Both the position numbers and the translations under genes were made by a program. The notes beneath the pieces are model-generated. The model was not told the DNA's origin and made no database searches. It saw only the letters and a list, made by a program, of their open reading frames with translations. Shown here piece after piece: positions 12,201 through 20,738 of a stretch of DNA of 64,000 bases; the stretch's first letter is position 1, and every line of letters starts with the position of its first letter. Origin of the DNA: Yponomeuta sedellus (lineage: Eukaryota > Arthropoda > Insecta > Lepidoptera > Yponomeutidae); assembly GCA_934045075.1 (NCBI GenBank), contig OW203734.1:5287274-5351273 (forward strand). The letters run 5' to 3'.

Positions 12201-14936
12201 ATTTCTATGCTACAATGAGGAAATTTTTGATTTTAGTTGGGTTTAATATAAACTGTAGGTATGTAATCATTTCATTTTCGAAATTAGGGTTGTGATAATT
12301 TTAACAAAGGACCAGCTGTTACTTATTCTGTAGATTAAATGAAGTTGTTAATGATCTATTCGATGCTAAGGAAACAAGAAAATGTTTCACCATTTTTTTG
12401 GTATCCATACCAACCAGATATCATAATGCTTAACCATTTCCTTAGCATCAATACCAACAAGCTATGAAAATGTTTCACCATTTTCTTGGCATCGATACCA
12501 ACAAGATACAATAATGCTAAACCATTTTCTTAGCATAAATACCAACAAGCTATGAAAATGGTTCACCATTTTCCTAGCTCTTACTTAATTTAGCGATTAG
12601 ACCTTGTGACTACGTTTTTTACTTTAATTTAAACTACAGAATAACTAACAGCAGGTATAGTCTATTTATTCTTACTTGTCCAATTTAGTAAACAAGATTC
12701 TACCCTTAAAGTGTGACTTTTTAGTCCAAAACTGCCATGCCATATTTCCATAAATGAAGTAACCTGGAACACTCTTTTAGATAACACGCTGCCAATTTTA
12801 TAAACATAGTTCACGAATTTGCGAGAAAATGTCTAGTTTAGGCATCTAATCTCAATTTTAAGGTTAGAATCTTGTTTACTAAATTGAACAAGTAAGAATA
12901 AATAGACTGTAGACAAGCCTTTGTTGAATTCTATTTCAAAAAACCTTCTAATTAACATGTAGGTAGTGTTGTAAAACTTTTAATATTTTTTTAATTTAAA
13001 TTTATAATAATAATAAAACTGGAACGACTTTAACTTTGTGGTTTATTTGTACTGTTTTATATTTATTTATAATAAAAACAGAAAAGTGGATAAAAACGGT
13101 ATAAGCAGGTAAAAATAGCCAGATCTAGTCAAGAGGTAAAGTAGTAATGCTGAAAATGAGGGAAATCTCGAAAATGTGTGACATAATTTTAAATATTTGA
13201 AAGTGATAACATAACATAACATTTCTGGCTCCACACTAGGATACCCTGAGTCGTGGGTACCAGAAACAGCGACATCACAAACATGTAAACATACAAGACC
13301 TGGGGTGTTTTTTTTTCTGTCCCCAGCCGGGGATCGAACCCGGGACTTCTCGCATGGTAGGCAGATGCGCTACCGCTGCGCCACAGAGGTCGAGAGATAG
13401 AATTAAAGAAATATAAAAAATCGTGTAAAGAGGTTTGCGCCGTTACAAACATCTTAAGATTAACGTATCCAAAACAGTTTTTATATTGTAGCCTTTAAAC
13501 GTCCCCCTGCAGAGCACATGCCTTCCTTCAGAGAGAGAGAGAGAGAGAGAGAGAGATAGCGACAGTGTATGGGCTTAACTAAGTACCACGCGTGCCCATC
13601 GCGGATAGGCAATTTAAAGCGCTGAGCTGAGCTGACACACCACAAACACTCAGGTTCGCTTACGATGTTTTCCTTTAACGTTAGGGAATGGTATTGCTGC
13701 TATAAGTTCAGAAATATACATTACTTTAAAAAAAAGCATTGGCCCGCACTGGCCTTTATCGAACCTGGGTCTCACGCTTCCGAGTCCATTGATGTACCTT
13801 CTCGGCTACCACCAACACACGTGTGTTTTTATAATATTTTTAGATTATATTTTGTATCTTCTTATTCTTCAGGCTATATTAGTCCACTACTGGACATAGC
13901 CCTTCCCTAATGAGCGCCATAGCGCAGGGTTGTGCCATCATTGGGGGGTAGTGCCCATAATCCCCACGCTGGGCATGCGGGTTGGGGATCGCAGTTTGGT
14001 GGAATTGTACTGCAGGGGGCGCTGCTGCCCACCCCCTCGTTTGTGTCCCTTAGTCGCCTTTTACGACACCCGCGGGAAGAATTTTAAAATATTTATTATA
14101 TTATACAATTTATTTTGCTTTTTAATTTCGCATTTGCAATTGTTTGAAATACTTTATTTTATTATCTAATCTGAGTTTGAAATTTTGATATAAGTTTATT
14201 TCGGGTTATCACTTATTTTTTTACAGTAATATTTAAGTTATAAACTAACTTTCGACACGATTTTTATGCCTATTTGGGCAACTGACTTTTTAAATGAATT
14301 TTTAACATATTTACAATATATACCTTACTTGTGACACAGATTAATAAATTCATTAAGGATTACAGTATAATTATCAATTTTATCGTGACTTACTTATCAA
14401 ATGTCCGAAGAAACGTAAAATCAGCCTCTTCTGTCGTAATGTGAACGCGTAAGTTGGCTAACCACTACGTGCTGTATGTGTAAATATTAAATGAGATTGA
14501 TGTACAAAGTACGGAAAATTTATATTTTATGATAAGAAAGTACTTGGTTTTCGTAATTTAAACTATTAAATTATAAATTGAAAGAATGGTTGGTAACAGT
14601 CGTTTGGTAATAAGAATCAGTCCGCAAAAACATAGTCTTATTTCGAAACTTTTATTTAAAAAAAAAACAAACCTTTTACATCTTGATACTTAAAATATCT
14701 ACCTTGCCTGCAAAGATCCTAAATAGAAGCATGTTATATATTTTATAAAACAAACTTTAATCATACCTGTATGCCAAGTCCATAGATTCGAAATTGTAAA
14801 CAGAAGAATACATTCCCGCCATAAACACTGGCAGCAAAATTAGGCCATAACTGAAGATATTGAACCTGCCAAACGGCCCAAGAATACTCAAAATATTGTC
14901 CACTGTCACCTCGTTAACTTTCTTCTCGACATCCAT
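2998..14936 (-). CDS. SLC22-type organic cation transporter-like gene, 5' part (exons 1-2)
   Basis: Predicted plasma-membrane solute carrier of the major facilitator superfamily, SLC22 (organic cation/zwitterion transporter-like) group; its substrate cannot be read from sequence. Exon 1 (14936-14767) encodes 56 residues plus two bases with the family start 'ILSILGPFGRFNIFSY' and transmembrane segment 1. Exon 2 (3202-2998) encodes residues 57-125, the cysteine-containing extracellular loop ('RCSIPECGED', 'CHRFAPFSNATNVTC') ending in 'SIVKE'. The exon 1 donor is CAG|GTATGA; exon 2 has acceptor TTCCAG| and donor GAG|GTAAGT. Phases match the complete paralogue at 50411-60389 exactly. Intron 1 (11,564 bp) is filled with repeats. 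Exons for transmembrane segments 2-12 must lie left of position 1. No frame breaks are visible in either exon. Confidence 0.88.
3310..3610. mobile_element. 301-bp TIR element with TTAA target duplication
   Basis: The ends 'gggctgatttttcaatctttgg' and, inverted, 'gagctgatttttcaatcctcgg' form TIRs about 29 bp long. TTAA flanks both sides (3306-3309 and 3611-3614), as for piggyBac-type elements. The right TTAA lies inside the tail of the neighbouring SINE. It is non-coding. Confidence 0.75.
3611..3780. mobile_element. Two SINE family A copies, head to head
   Basis: A minus-strand copy (3611-3718) is joined directly to a plus-strand copy (about 3712-3780), making a long imperfect palindrome centred on the anticodon-loop region of the tRNA-like head. 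Confidence 0.8.
3810..3962 (+). mobile_element. LINE 3' end fragment (family D hairpin tail)
   Basis: It contains the shared tail block 'tgtctggaaaaaatcg', then 'aatgaggccgcc', then 'aaataaagaatactcttatctta'. Similar tails occur at 6310, 19256, 23085, 59266 and 62966. The small stem-loop before 'aggccgcc' recurs and looks like a conserved 3' UTR structure. Confidence 0.65.
4270..4420 (-). mobile_element. Non-LTR retrotransposon fragment (family E 3' end)
   Basis: It carries 'cctcacgcctgtatcccaga', 'cacttgccacgatcctgac' and 'cttcgcttcatcaacg', the inverted 3' part of the LINE-derived sequence at 16009-16245. No intact ORF remains. Confidence 0.6.
4464..4650 (+). mobile_element. 5S-rRNA-like SINE, internally deleted copy
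   Basis: The head 'cgcggtcaggtgcaggatgg' plus 'gtgaccg' resembles the 5S rRNA internal promoter. It passes directly to the family tail 'gtgaggacatacaagggttg', with the central body missing. Confidence 0.75.
5020..5150 (+). mobile_element. RTE-like LINE fragment, C-terminal coding end and tail
   Basis: Translation gives DDLRKTAGRCWMRQAEDRA, then LWRS, the C-terminal end of RTE-type polymerases. The usual end 'gagggctatgt...cagtgg' and a gacgac tail follow. Confidence 0.65.
5221..5501. repeat. 62-bp direct repeat separated by about 155 bp
   Basis: The block starting 'atctgtgtacataatgcgtg' at 5221 recurs unchanged at 5439. It ends in 'cagtgtaattt' both times. Origin unknown: segmental duplication, or insertion with a long duplication. 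Confidence 0.8.
5503..5641 (+). mobile_element. RTE-like 3' tail fragment
   Basis: It carries 'cccgcatgcccagcgcgggg', 'gggcattacccccc' and 'gtggactaatatagcctgta', matching inverted copies at 9032 and 13858. Confidence 0.65.
5950..6171 (-). mobile_element. 5S-rRNA-like SINE, body and tail without head
   Basis: Minus-strand copy with the tail 'cccttgtatgtccccac' (inverted), 'ggccaagtccgggttggtgg' and 'aacggcttaacgtgccttgc'. The 5S-like head is absent. Confidence 0.75.
6310..6474 (+). mobile_element. LINE 3' end (family D) with cttat repeat tail
   Basis: It holds 'ggttgtctggaagaaattgc', the loop 'tttaagcaataaggccgcc', then 'tacaataaagaatattct' and four 'cttat' units. The 3' microsatellite tail is typical of non-LTR elements. 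Confidence 0.7.
6475..7016. other. Intronic stretch without identified feature
   Basis: AT-rich sequence inside intron 1 of the left transporter. I see no coding, tRNA-like or inverted-repeat signal in it. Confidence 0.4.
7017..7205. repeat. (GTAT)n microsatellite
   Basis: About 46 uninterrupted GTAT units. ORFs across it (alternating MYVC on one strand, THIY on the other) are artefacts. Confidence 0.98.
7291..7318. repeat. Perfect palindrome, 13-bp arms, 2-bp loop
   Basis: 7291-7303 is the exact reverse complement of 7306-7318 ('gttttcgatcgat'). Confidence 0.9.
7620..7767 (+). mobile_element. 5S-rRNA-like SINE, 3' half
   Basis: It carries 'tgtcttacaatcctcctcca', 'ttggcccccgtggtggagta', 'ccttcctgcgatgcagg' and the tail 'cagtgggaacatataacggt'. 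Confidence 0.75.
7769..7932 (-). mobile_element. tRNA-derived SINE family A, diverged
   Basis: Minus-strand copy with an altered B-box ('gggctcgagttccgg' on the minus strand) and the 'cctctaaatagg' block. It begins directly after a 5S-like SINE. Confidence 0.7.
8023..8195 (-). mobile_element. RTE-like LINE fragment (C-terminal coding end)
   Basis: A ctt-repeat tail, then 'caggctatattagtccattg', then a minus-strand reading with CWMQQAEYRALWRS-like residues, the usual RTE C-terminus. 5' truncated. Confidence 0.65.
8196..9031. other. Intronic stretch with one MITE fragment
   Basis: 8543-8600 ('cctcgggctctagagtagag', 'ggcttcggttttcgc') matches one end of the TIR element at 17878-18074. The rest shows nothing I can identify. 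Confidence 0.45.
9032..9245 (-). mobile_element. RTE-like LINE 3' region
   Basis: It holds 'caggctatactagtccacta', 'taatgcccataatccccacg', 'gtgtcccttagtcgcctttt' and 'acgacacccgcgggaaga', shared with 13858-14082. It is non-coding 3' sequence. Confidence 0.65.
9366..9527 (+). mobile_element. SINE family C, 3' part
   Basis: It carries 'atactactcgcaaaagtgaa', 'aaacatcgtgaggaaaccct' and 'ggaaatctcaggtctaact'. The tRNA-like head is missing. Confidence 0.65.
9540..9875 (-). mobile_element. 5S-rRNA-like SINE, near full length
   Basis: On the minus strand a head of 5S type ('acttgagttaagcaacaaca', 'gcaggatgggtgacccgtga') is followed by 'agtggcatttttccgagcgc', the body 'ccgttggtgccggctgtcat' and the tail. 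One of the best-preserved copies. Confidence 0.85.
9876..10185. other. Intronic stretch without identified feature
   Basis: No coding, tRNA-like or repeat signal recognised. Confidence 0.35.
10186..10238 (-). mobile_element. SINE family A fragment
   Basis: It has 'gcctatttagaggctacgaa' and 'catgccgggactcgaaccc', truncated in the B-box region. Confidence 0.65.
10344..10578. mobile_element. SINE family A head-to-head inverted pair
   Basis: A minus-strand copy (10344-10442) is followed at once by a plus-strand copy (10446-10578). The arms of about 95 bp include both tRNA-like heads. The plus copy retains the 'gcacgggttagtgcattaa' 3' end, the minus copy does not. Confidence 0.85.
10784..10984 (+). 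mobile_element. tRNA-derived SINE family A, near full length
   Basis: It has the extended 5' part ('cactgatgccggtgagtcgc'), A-box 'tagctcagttgg', B-box 'gggttcgagtcccgg' and the 3' end 'agcacgggttagtgca'. An inverted piece of 3' end ('gcactaacccg') precedes it. Confidence 0.8.
10985..11594. other. Intronic stretch without identified feature
   Basis: It contains two similar lines, 'ggcaaggcctagtgtggaa' (11352) and 'ggctaagcctagtgtggga' (11520). No coding signal is visible. Confidence 0.35.
11595..11905 (-). mobile_element. SINE family C interrupted by a 5S-like SINE piece
   Basis: Family C sequence on the minus strand (tail 'agcctcataattgggtcg', head 'gctgggattcgaactcatg') is split by about 85 bp of 5S-like SINE body (11690-11775, 'ccaagtccgggtaggtggag'). 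Confidence 0.65.
11906..12377. other. Intronic stretch without identified feature
   Basis: Nothing recognised apart from AT-rich non-coding sequence. Confidence 0.35.
12378..12590. repeat. Minisatellite, 88-bp unit made of two 44-bp halves
   Basis: 'gaaaatg(t/g)ttcaccatttt' recurs at 12378, 12466 and 12554. Inside each unit 'ataccaacaagcta' and 'ataccaac(c/a)agata' alternate, so the higher-order period is twice a 44-bp basic unit. Confidence 0.85.
12658..12909. mobile_element. 252-bp MITE, long TIR, TA duplication (copy 1)
   Basis: The ends 'agtctatttattcttacttg' and their reverse complement form TIRs of about 45 bp, flanked by TA. A second copy lies at 62556-62802. TA duplication and CAGTC-type ends suggest a Tc1/mariner-related MITE. 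Confidence 0.8.
12910..13317. other. Intronic stretch without identified feature
   Basis: AT-rich; no structure recognised. Confidence 0.35.
13318..13395 (-). mobile_element. tRNA-like SINE head, distinct from family A
   Basis: The minus strand reads 'gtggcgcagcggtagcgcat', then 'cccgggttcgatccccggct', classical A- and B-box spacing. The two ends do not form a 7-bp acceptor stem, so I call a tRNA-derived SINE remnant rather than a tRNA gene. Confidence 0.6.
13529..13556. repeat. (GA)n microsatellite
   Basis: About 13 GA units. Confidence 0.95.
13640..13802 (-). mobile_element. SINE family C, minus-strand copy
   Basis: It has 'gcttacgatgttttccttta' and a degraded tRNA-like head ('atcgaacctgggtctcac'). 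Confidence 0.6.
13858..14082 (-). mobile_element. RTE-like LINE 3' region, second copy
   Basis: Same blocks as 9032-9245 with a 'cttcttattcttcagg' tail on the left, consistent with retrotransposition in minus orientation. Confidence 0.65.
14083..14766. other. 5' end of intron 1 of the left transporter
   Basis: AT-rich non-coding sequence down to the exon 1 donor at 14766. No repeat recognised. Confidence 0.45.
14767..14936 (-). CDS. Exon 1 of the left SLC22-like gene
   Basis: ATG at 14936-14934. The 170-nt coding exon starts MDVEKKVNEVTV and ends in phase 2 at donor GTATGA (14766-14761). The hydrophobic run 'YGLILLPVFMAGMY' is the first membrane helix. The start is chosen because it aligns with the start of the paralogue's exon 1 and no earlier in-frame family sequence is seen. 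Confidence 0.9.
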
Positions 14937-16008
14937 TTTAATTTAGTTTTTTTTAGTCACACACAAAAATATATAAATAATTTTAATATTGACATAAGCT
15001 TTTCACTATATTTTTACTTATACTTTGACATTAAAGAAAAAGAAAAACCAAAAACTTCAATATAACAAACGCCAGATAGGCAGTCTCCATGTTCTTTTTT
15101 CAAAAACTTTTTCTTCTTAAACCAATAGGCGTGCACTATAACCGGCCAGCAGACCGATTGTATACAAAACCTCGCCGAGGATTAGTTTTATCGATGCAAA
15201 GTAGGTATTAACACAAAATATCCAACAGAAGTTAGACTCCGTTGAGAAATCTAAATTCTTCACGCGAACTCAGTCTTTATACTCCAACAATCCAGTACTT
15301 ATCAAGTCGATCTCAGTAAGATTCGTCACACAAAAATAACAGTCATTCGAGCCCGGGCAATGAAATTCAGCTATTTTTAAGGTGACTTAGTGCATGCGAT
15401 TTTTTTGTAGTAAAACTGCTCTATTGGCCTCCGATTGTGAACGGAATCGTTGTTCACTGAATTTTCTCGTCGCCTAGTACGCCGATGTAAATGCATGAAA
15501 CGTAGGCCACCAGTGCTTCAATAGATCGGCGACTCTCGTGTTTCATTACCGATTAAGATTGCACAGGCTCTTTTTACGTAGACTGCACTCAATGGGGAAT
15601 TCTTCTGATTAGTGCTCCTGAAGTATGAGTGTACTTAGAAGGGATCTAGATTCAGCAGAAGGCCACACGATTTGTTGATTATGATGTTGATTCCGAACAG
15701 GCAAGTTGCAATGTAAACGGCTGAACGGAATTGTAGAAAAGCTGGAGCTAGCTCCGTTATATACCGTTTATAAAGCTGGCTTCATCAATAGAGTATGGTT
15801 TCTGTGATGATTTCATTTGTTCGCACAATAGTTTCATAGGTGTGGCTAGCCACAGTATTACGAACTGGACTATAAACTGTAAAGTGGATATTGTGTTCAA
15901 TATATTGTTACCTATGTATGTTACACATTTCTTCTTTGATATTTACTATGATTACTAGCTGCACCTGCGGTTTCGTTTACGTGGGATTTGAATAAAAGTA
16001 CATTGTTT
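14937..16008 (-). promoter_or_regulatory. Upstream region of the left SLC22-like gene (inferred)
   Basis: About 1 kb upstream of the ATG, free of recognisable repeats in contrast to its surroundings, so a promoter and 5' UTR are probably here. No TATA box or initiator can be assigned with confidence. Confidence 0.3.
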
Positions 16009-16245
16009 TGATTATTTTGAATGTGAGTGGAAGGGCTGGTAAGGGAAGTCCCAGGCGGACATACATCGACGAAATAGGGTATGTATTAGCAAAGGGGAAG
16101 ATAAAAAGTACCCGGAACCGTCGTGCGTGCATGCAACTACTTATGAACGTTGATGAAGCGATGGTGATCTGTCAGGTTGCATGGCAAGTGGCAGTCCCTG
16201 GTCTCTGCCTACCCCTCTGGGATACAGGCGTGAGGTTATGTATGT
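16009..16245 (+). mobile_element. Non-LTR retrotransposon fragment (family E)
   Basis: The plus strand encodes NVSGRAGKGSPRRTYIDEIG and then 'STRNRRACMQLLMNVDEA', a C-terminal tail seen in LINE polyproteins, followed by 'ctctgcctacccctctggga'. No catalytic domain remains. Confidence 0.65.
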
Positions 16246-16786
16246 ACGCGGGAAACACAGGAAGTTTTGAGAAACTAAAAAACTAACTTCTATGAAAAAA
16301 ATATTTTTATTAAATCTTTTCAAAGAACTCTCCACCAGCCTCTATTCAAAGTTTTATGCGTCTGAACCAATTTTCAAAACATTTTTTCACCTCTTCCACG
16401 GCCTTTTAACGCTGCTAGCACTTCTTCTGACCTAATTTTTTCTGATTTTTTCACAGTAAAAAATGCATTAATCCGATTTTATGTACCTTTTTATTTTTGC
16501 TTCTTAGTTTTACCGCGACTTCTGCACACAAAATACTGCTCAAAAGTCAAGTGGACAGGCTCTAAAACGTATTACTTAGGTATTCCAGACTATTTTCCGA
16601 CTTGTGTGCCGTAGGGAGTGTCTTAGGAGAGATTTCCACGTTTTATCGCGTTGACATGAACCTCGTATTCCGTATTGCACTAGACCACGACATGGGGGTC
16701 TAGAGAGGTAGCAGGAAAAACATCGATTGTCGATGTTTTGAATGTTTTTAACTTAGCTCAATAATTTTATATTGAATAGAATAGAA
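16246..16786. other. Intergenic stretch without identified feature
   Basis: No coding or repeat signal recognised. Confidence 0.35.
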
Positions 16787-16853
16787 TAATCTATTGCTTG
16801 AAAGATTATATCCACAATATAATTGTGGATATAATCTTTCAAGCAATAGATTA
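16787..16853. repeat. Perfect palindrome, 32-bp arms, 3-bp loop
   Basis: 16787-16818 is the exact reverse complement of 16822-16853 (arm begins 'taatctattgcttgaaag'); the loop is 'ata'. Too long and perfect for chance. Confidence 0.95.
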
Positions 16854-16879
16854 CGTATTTACATACGTATTTTTTATAT

Positions 16880-17165
16880 TTTATAACAGGATACAAAATA
16901 GTCTGATTAGAGAAAAATGTGGACTGAAAGAGGATGTAGTGACTAGAATTGAGACAGGAATGTTGCTTTGGTTTGGACATGTGGAGAGGATGAAGGAAGA
17001 AAGATTGACGAAACTATATATTGTGAATGTGAGTAGAAGGGCTGGTAAGGGAAGTCCCAGGTGGACATATGTTGACCAAATAAGGGATATATCAACAAAG
17101 GGGAGGTGGGAAGTTGCGAGCATTCAACGACATATGAACGTTGAGGAAGCGAAGGTACAACAAAA
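16880..17165 (+). mobile_element. Non-LTR retrotransposon fragment (family E)
   Basis: One open frame holds IREKCGLKEDVVTRIETGML, LWFGHVERM and RRAGKGSPRWTYVDQIRD, the region before and including the tail seen at 16009. It is truncated at both ends. Confidence 0.7.
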
Positions 17166-17383
17166 GTCATCGATTAAAAAAGAATCAAAACAACAAAAGT
17201 TTTATCGACAAATGCCATCGCCATCACTAGTTACAGTATTCCAGTGGAAAGTGCTCTTTGCGGGATTGAAACTTTTTGACTCTGAGGGATTGTTATCCGG
17301 AAGTAGCCGAGCAGACGTACTTTACCATAGCTTGACACATAAGTCTGTATTGGTTAAGTCCGTTTCATATAGCTACAATTCCT

Positions 17384-17572
17384 AGTCTATAATATAAAAA
17401 TGAATCGCAGAATGTGTTGGTAAGAGCAAATCTCGAGAGCAGCTGAACCGATTTCACTGATTATTTTTTTAGAATATTTCTTAAAGTCCCTCGTACTCCT
17501 ACAGAGAGAAAAATAAAAAAAATTAAAAGTTCGACTGCTAGGCGGCGAAGTTCGCTGGGTCAGCTAGTTTAT
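17384..17572. mobile_element. Helitron-like fragment
   Basis: It starts 'tagtctataatataaaaatg', contains 'agctgaaccgatttcactga' and ends 'gttcgctgggtcagctagtt', the CTAGT-type end I associate with lepidopteran Helitrons. Orientation and full limits are uncertain. Confidence 0.5.
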
Positions 17573-17877
17573 AATAACTATTCGATGTAGATTGTACCCA
17601 AATCCTATTTTAAGTTGTATCCAAATAGTCACCCCTTAATAATAACGGGTTTTGGGCCTGACACTACTTAAGACAGATGATTTATTTATCTAGCTCGGAT
17701 GCCAGCTCGTTTCCCTACTTAAATGTAGTGTACTAAGCCTTAATTTTATTACACCACCGTACTTATGTATGTTATTAAGTGATCACGTACCTATATTTCA
17801 AATGAAAAAAAATGTTTTAGGTTCTATATAAAATTTATTTTTTACTACAATTTAAATATAGTACTTATACGAGTATA

Positions 17878-18074
17878 TAGTCTGTTAGCTTTTAGAATAT
17901 ACCTCGGGCTCTAGAGTAGACTTCGGTTTTCGCCAATTTTCGCCGGTTTTCGTACTGATGATCGAGTTCTGATTTCGAAATTAAGTGTCATGTTAGTTCC
18001 GATATTACTATTACACAAATATATCCGATTTTATTCGATAGTAGCCGAGGTATATTCTAAAAGCTAACAGACTA
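17878..18074. mobile_element. 197-bp MITE with TA duplication
   Basis: The TIRs 'tagtctgttagcttttagaa' plus 'tatacctcgg' and the reverse complement are nearly perfect over about 33 bp, flanked by TA. One end also occurs at 8543-8600. Confidence 0.8.
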
Positions 18075-18496
18075 TACTAGATTATTTTTGTACTAGAGAG
18101 TAGTGGTTAGAGAGGTCAGAAATCGATAATGAGCCGTTTTCAGCACAACTTCGTGCACATACAAGAACAGAGACACGGCTGTCAAATTTAGCTTAGCGCA
18201 GATTAATTTTGACAGCCGTATTCCGGTTCTTCTATGGCCACGCCTGTTAGCGCCACCTATGAATTGCTTTGTGAATTTGTACTAAAATCGGCTAATGGTT
18301 CATTCGTTACAATAAAGTTAACATGGTAACAATTAGTGAAATGTATAAAATTGTGACGATAATGGGAGTTATTTTATTGTAATATTAATAAAAAACTAAT
18401 TATTTAAACAAAACATCTAAAGTAATACTAAATTAATAACTAAACTAAAATCTAACATAAAGTAATAAAAATAAATAACTATAATTTACAAATAAA
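18075..18496. other. Intergenic stretch without identified feature
   Basis: AT-rich; nothing recognised. Confidence 0.35.
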
Positions 18497-18684
18497 ACAC
18501 TTGCCCCAGGTCGGTGTCCCTCGGCAGGGAGCCCAGAATGCTGGCAACATTGCCCGTTGGATGGCCAGACTTATCCTCTGGCCGAGGTATGCGCCAGCCC
18601 TCCGGTCCCCCGTGGCGTCGATGAGGCGCGTCGACAACTCTTTAAAGAGCGAACGCGCCTCGGGGCCCCACGGGCCCAGTGTCA
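18497..18684 (-). pseudogene. GC-rich LINE-encoded coding fragment
   Basis: The minus strand reads TLGPWGPEARSLFKELSTRL, IDATGDRRAGAYLGQ and RISLAIQR, which I recall as the end of a lepidopteran LINE protein. The downstream part appears to continue in another frame. GC content is far above the flanks. Truncated at both sides. Confidence 0.45.
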
Positions 18685-18813
18685 AATGAAGATAATTGAA
18701 TAATTTCGTACGGATTTCGACAAAAATACGCATATGTATGTGTATCAATTTCATATTTATGTACCGTTTATGTATGTGTATCAACTATAAAATAATATTC
18801 TCTTATATTGTTA

Positions 18814-19050
18814 TCTGGCTATCCGTGCCAGCGCTCTTTCCAACTGAGCTAATGGGCGACTCACCTAAAGAGGTTCAAAATTTCACTGATGCCGGTGAGT
18901 CGCCCATTAGCTCAGTTGTTAAGAGCGCTGGCACGGATAGCCAGAGGTCGCGGGTTCGAATCCCGGCATGGGTGGAATTTGTAGCCTCTAAATAGGTTTT
19001 TAAAATTGTCCTTAGCACGGGTTAGTGCATTAAAAATAAAAATAGTATAA
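18814..19050. mobile_element. SINE family A inverted pair
   Basis: A short minus piece (18814-18865, tRNA-like head) faces a long plus copy (18870-19050) with 5' extension, A/B boxes and the 3' end 'gcacgggttagtgcattaaa'. Confidence 0.8.
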
Positions 19051-19255
19051 TATTGTTTAGTTGCAGTAGTATTTCTTAATGATTCGCGATACTCATACAT
19101 AGTTATAGTGAGCTTACCCGAGACCACGGCAACTGTAACGCTGCAGAAACGTAGGGAAATAAGATAATTACGTTTTACCTAATAAATAATCGCGATTTGA
19201 CCCATTTAATATATAACTAACTATTGTTTAGTTGCGCCGACTACCCGTGAATCAG

Positions 19256-19432
19256 TTTCCGTTTTTTTCTTGTCCGTCAATGGTTGTCTGAAAGAAATTA
19301 CTTTTAGTAATAAGGCCGCCACATGTACAGTACAGTACTATTGATTAGGATTGCATAAGATAGTTATTTTTTAAGTCTCTTATGCAATCCATGGTGTAAT
19401 ATGCAATAAAGAATATTCTATCTATCTATCTA
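19256..19432 (+). mobile_element. LINE 3' end (family D) with tatc tail
   Basis: 'tggttgtctgaaagaaatta', 'tagtaataaggccgcc' and 'gcaataaagaatattctatc', ending in a short tatc repeat. Confidence 0.7.
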
Positions 19433-19744
19433 CGCAATTCTTAGGATTTACAATAATCTATCGGTTTCTTTACTGGCGTGCAGTAAAGATGTCAAACCGT
19501 CTACCGTGTTCACAAATTCACACATTGCCTTCAATAATTATACTAGAATGGCCTTACGCTTTCAGCATATTCAATAATCGCTGTGCGGTTCCGTAGATTA
19601 ATCCTACTGAGAGAGGATTGTAGGTTGTAGGTATTATGTCAGTGAACTTATAATACGTGGAGAGTAATTACTGTTCATAGGCAAATACAAATACCTACAT
19701 TTATTTGTGCCGTTACCCATACAAGGGTTGATATCGATTTGTGA
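19433..19744. other. Intergenic stretch without identified feature
   Basis: Nothing recognised. Confidence 0.35.
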
Positions 19745-19955
19745 TGTTAAGCCACGTTAAGCCGTCAACGCCAGCTGTCATGTTATGACAGTCGTTAAGC
19801 CAAGTCAGAGGCCCTATGGGCGGCTTGATAACTTCTGACAGTAAGGCCGATCAATCCTCTACCAACCCAGGATTGACCCCGTGGTGGATTATGGCCTAAC
19901 CTTCCTGCTATGCAGGAAGCGACCCAGCATTGGGGACATACAAAGGGTTGACTTC
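19745..19955 (+). mobile_element. 5S-rRNA-like SINE, body and tail
   Basis: It has 'cgttaagccaagtcagaggc', 'ggcttgataacttctgacag' and the tail 'ggggacatacaaagggttga'. The head is absent. Confidence 0.75.
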
Positions 19956-20084
19956 ATTCAATCAATAATTTATTTGTGAGACATGCGCGTACATAATTAA
20001 TAAAGTTTCAGCATACTTGGCATGGGTCATACTAAACTAAGCATGTAATCTTAGTTAAGTACTATTTTATTTGTTTGTACATCT

Positions 20085-20376
20085 ACTTCCTTCTCCGATA
20101 TATTGCTCCAGTACATCCGAAATTTGTCTGTAGGAGATCACTTTTAGTCATAAGACCGCCGTCTGTATTCTTCGTCCCAAGCGCGACAGCATGTACAAAT
20201 AACTTCGTCTTCTAAGTGAAGTACATTTCTGAAGTTATAGCACTACCACTCGCTAATCGTGAAGGAAAACATGGTGGGGAAACCCTAGTGTCTGTGGTTT
20301 TAAAATACCTCAGCGCTTGCTACGTACCTACGATAGCCCAACTACGGGGCTAACTGCGAAAATCTCAGGTCTAACT
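20085..20376 (+). mobile_element. LINE 3' fragment (D) followed by SINE C fragment
   Basis: 20085-20170 carries a diverged D hairpin tail ('ttttagtcataagaccgcc'). 20218-20376 is a family C body ('cctcagcgcttgctacgtac', 'aaatctcaggtctaact'). Confidence 0.55.
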
Positions 20377-20738
20377 AAGTCCCACACAAATGACACAAAC
20401 AACTCAGCACCCGGAGTGTATTTTTATGCTTTTCCCCATAATAAACATAAATCTTAAAATTGTGTATTTCCTCAGAGCGTGCGTCCGCAAACTGCTGCGG
20501 GATGAGGTCTGAATAACGTTCCGAAACCTAATTTTTTTCGACTTAAGTCTCGTTACAGAGTTTGCGTTTGAGTTTAGAGCGAGCCTGTTTGTTTGCGGTT
20601 AACTTTACTTCGTTATGTGCTCCAGCCTGTTTGTTTTCGGGATTTTCATGTGATAGAGGCGGAGTGAAATGAAATGAGTGCTAGCAGTGCGAAGAAAAAT
20701 GCTACAAAGAGTTGAGGTAGGACCGATGAACAAGTTTT
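20377..20738. other. Intergenic stretch without identified feature
   Basis: Nothing recognised. Confidence 0.35.

Noticed and set aside
13318..13395. tRNA gene on the minus strand
   Set aside because: The 5' and 3' ends do not form an acceptor stem; better explained as a SINE head.
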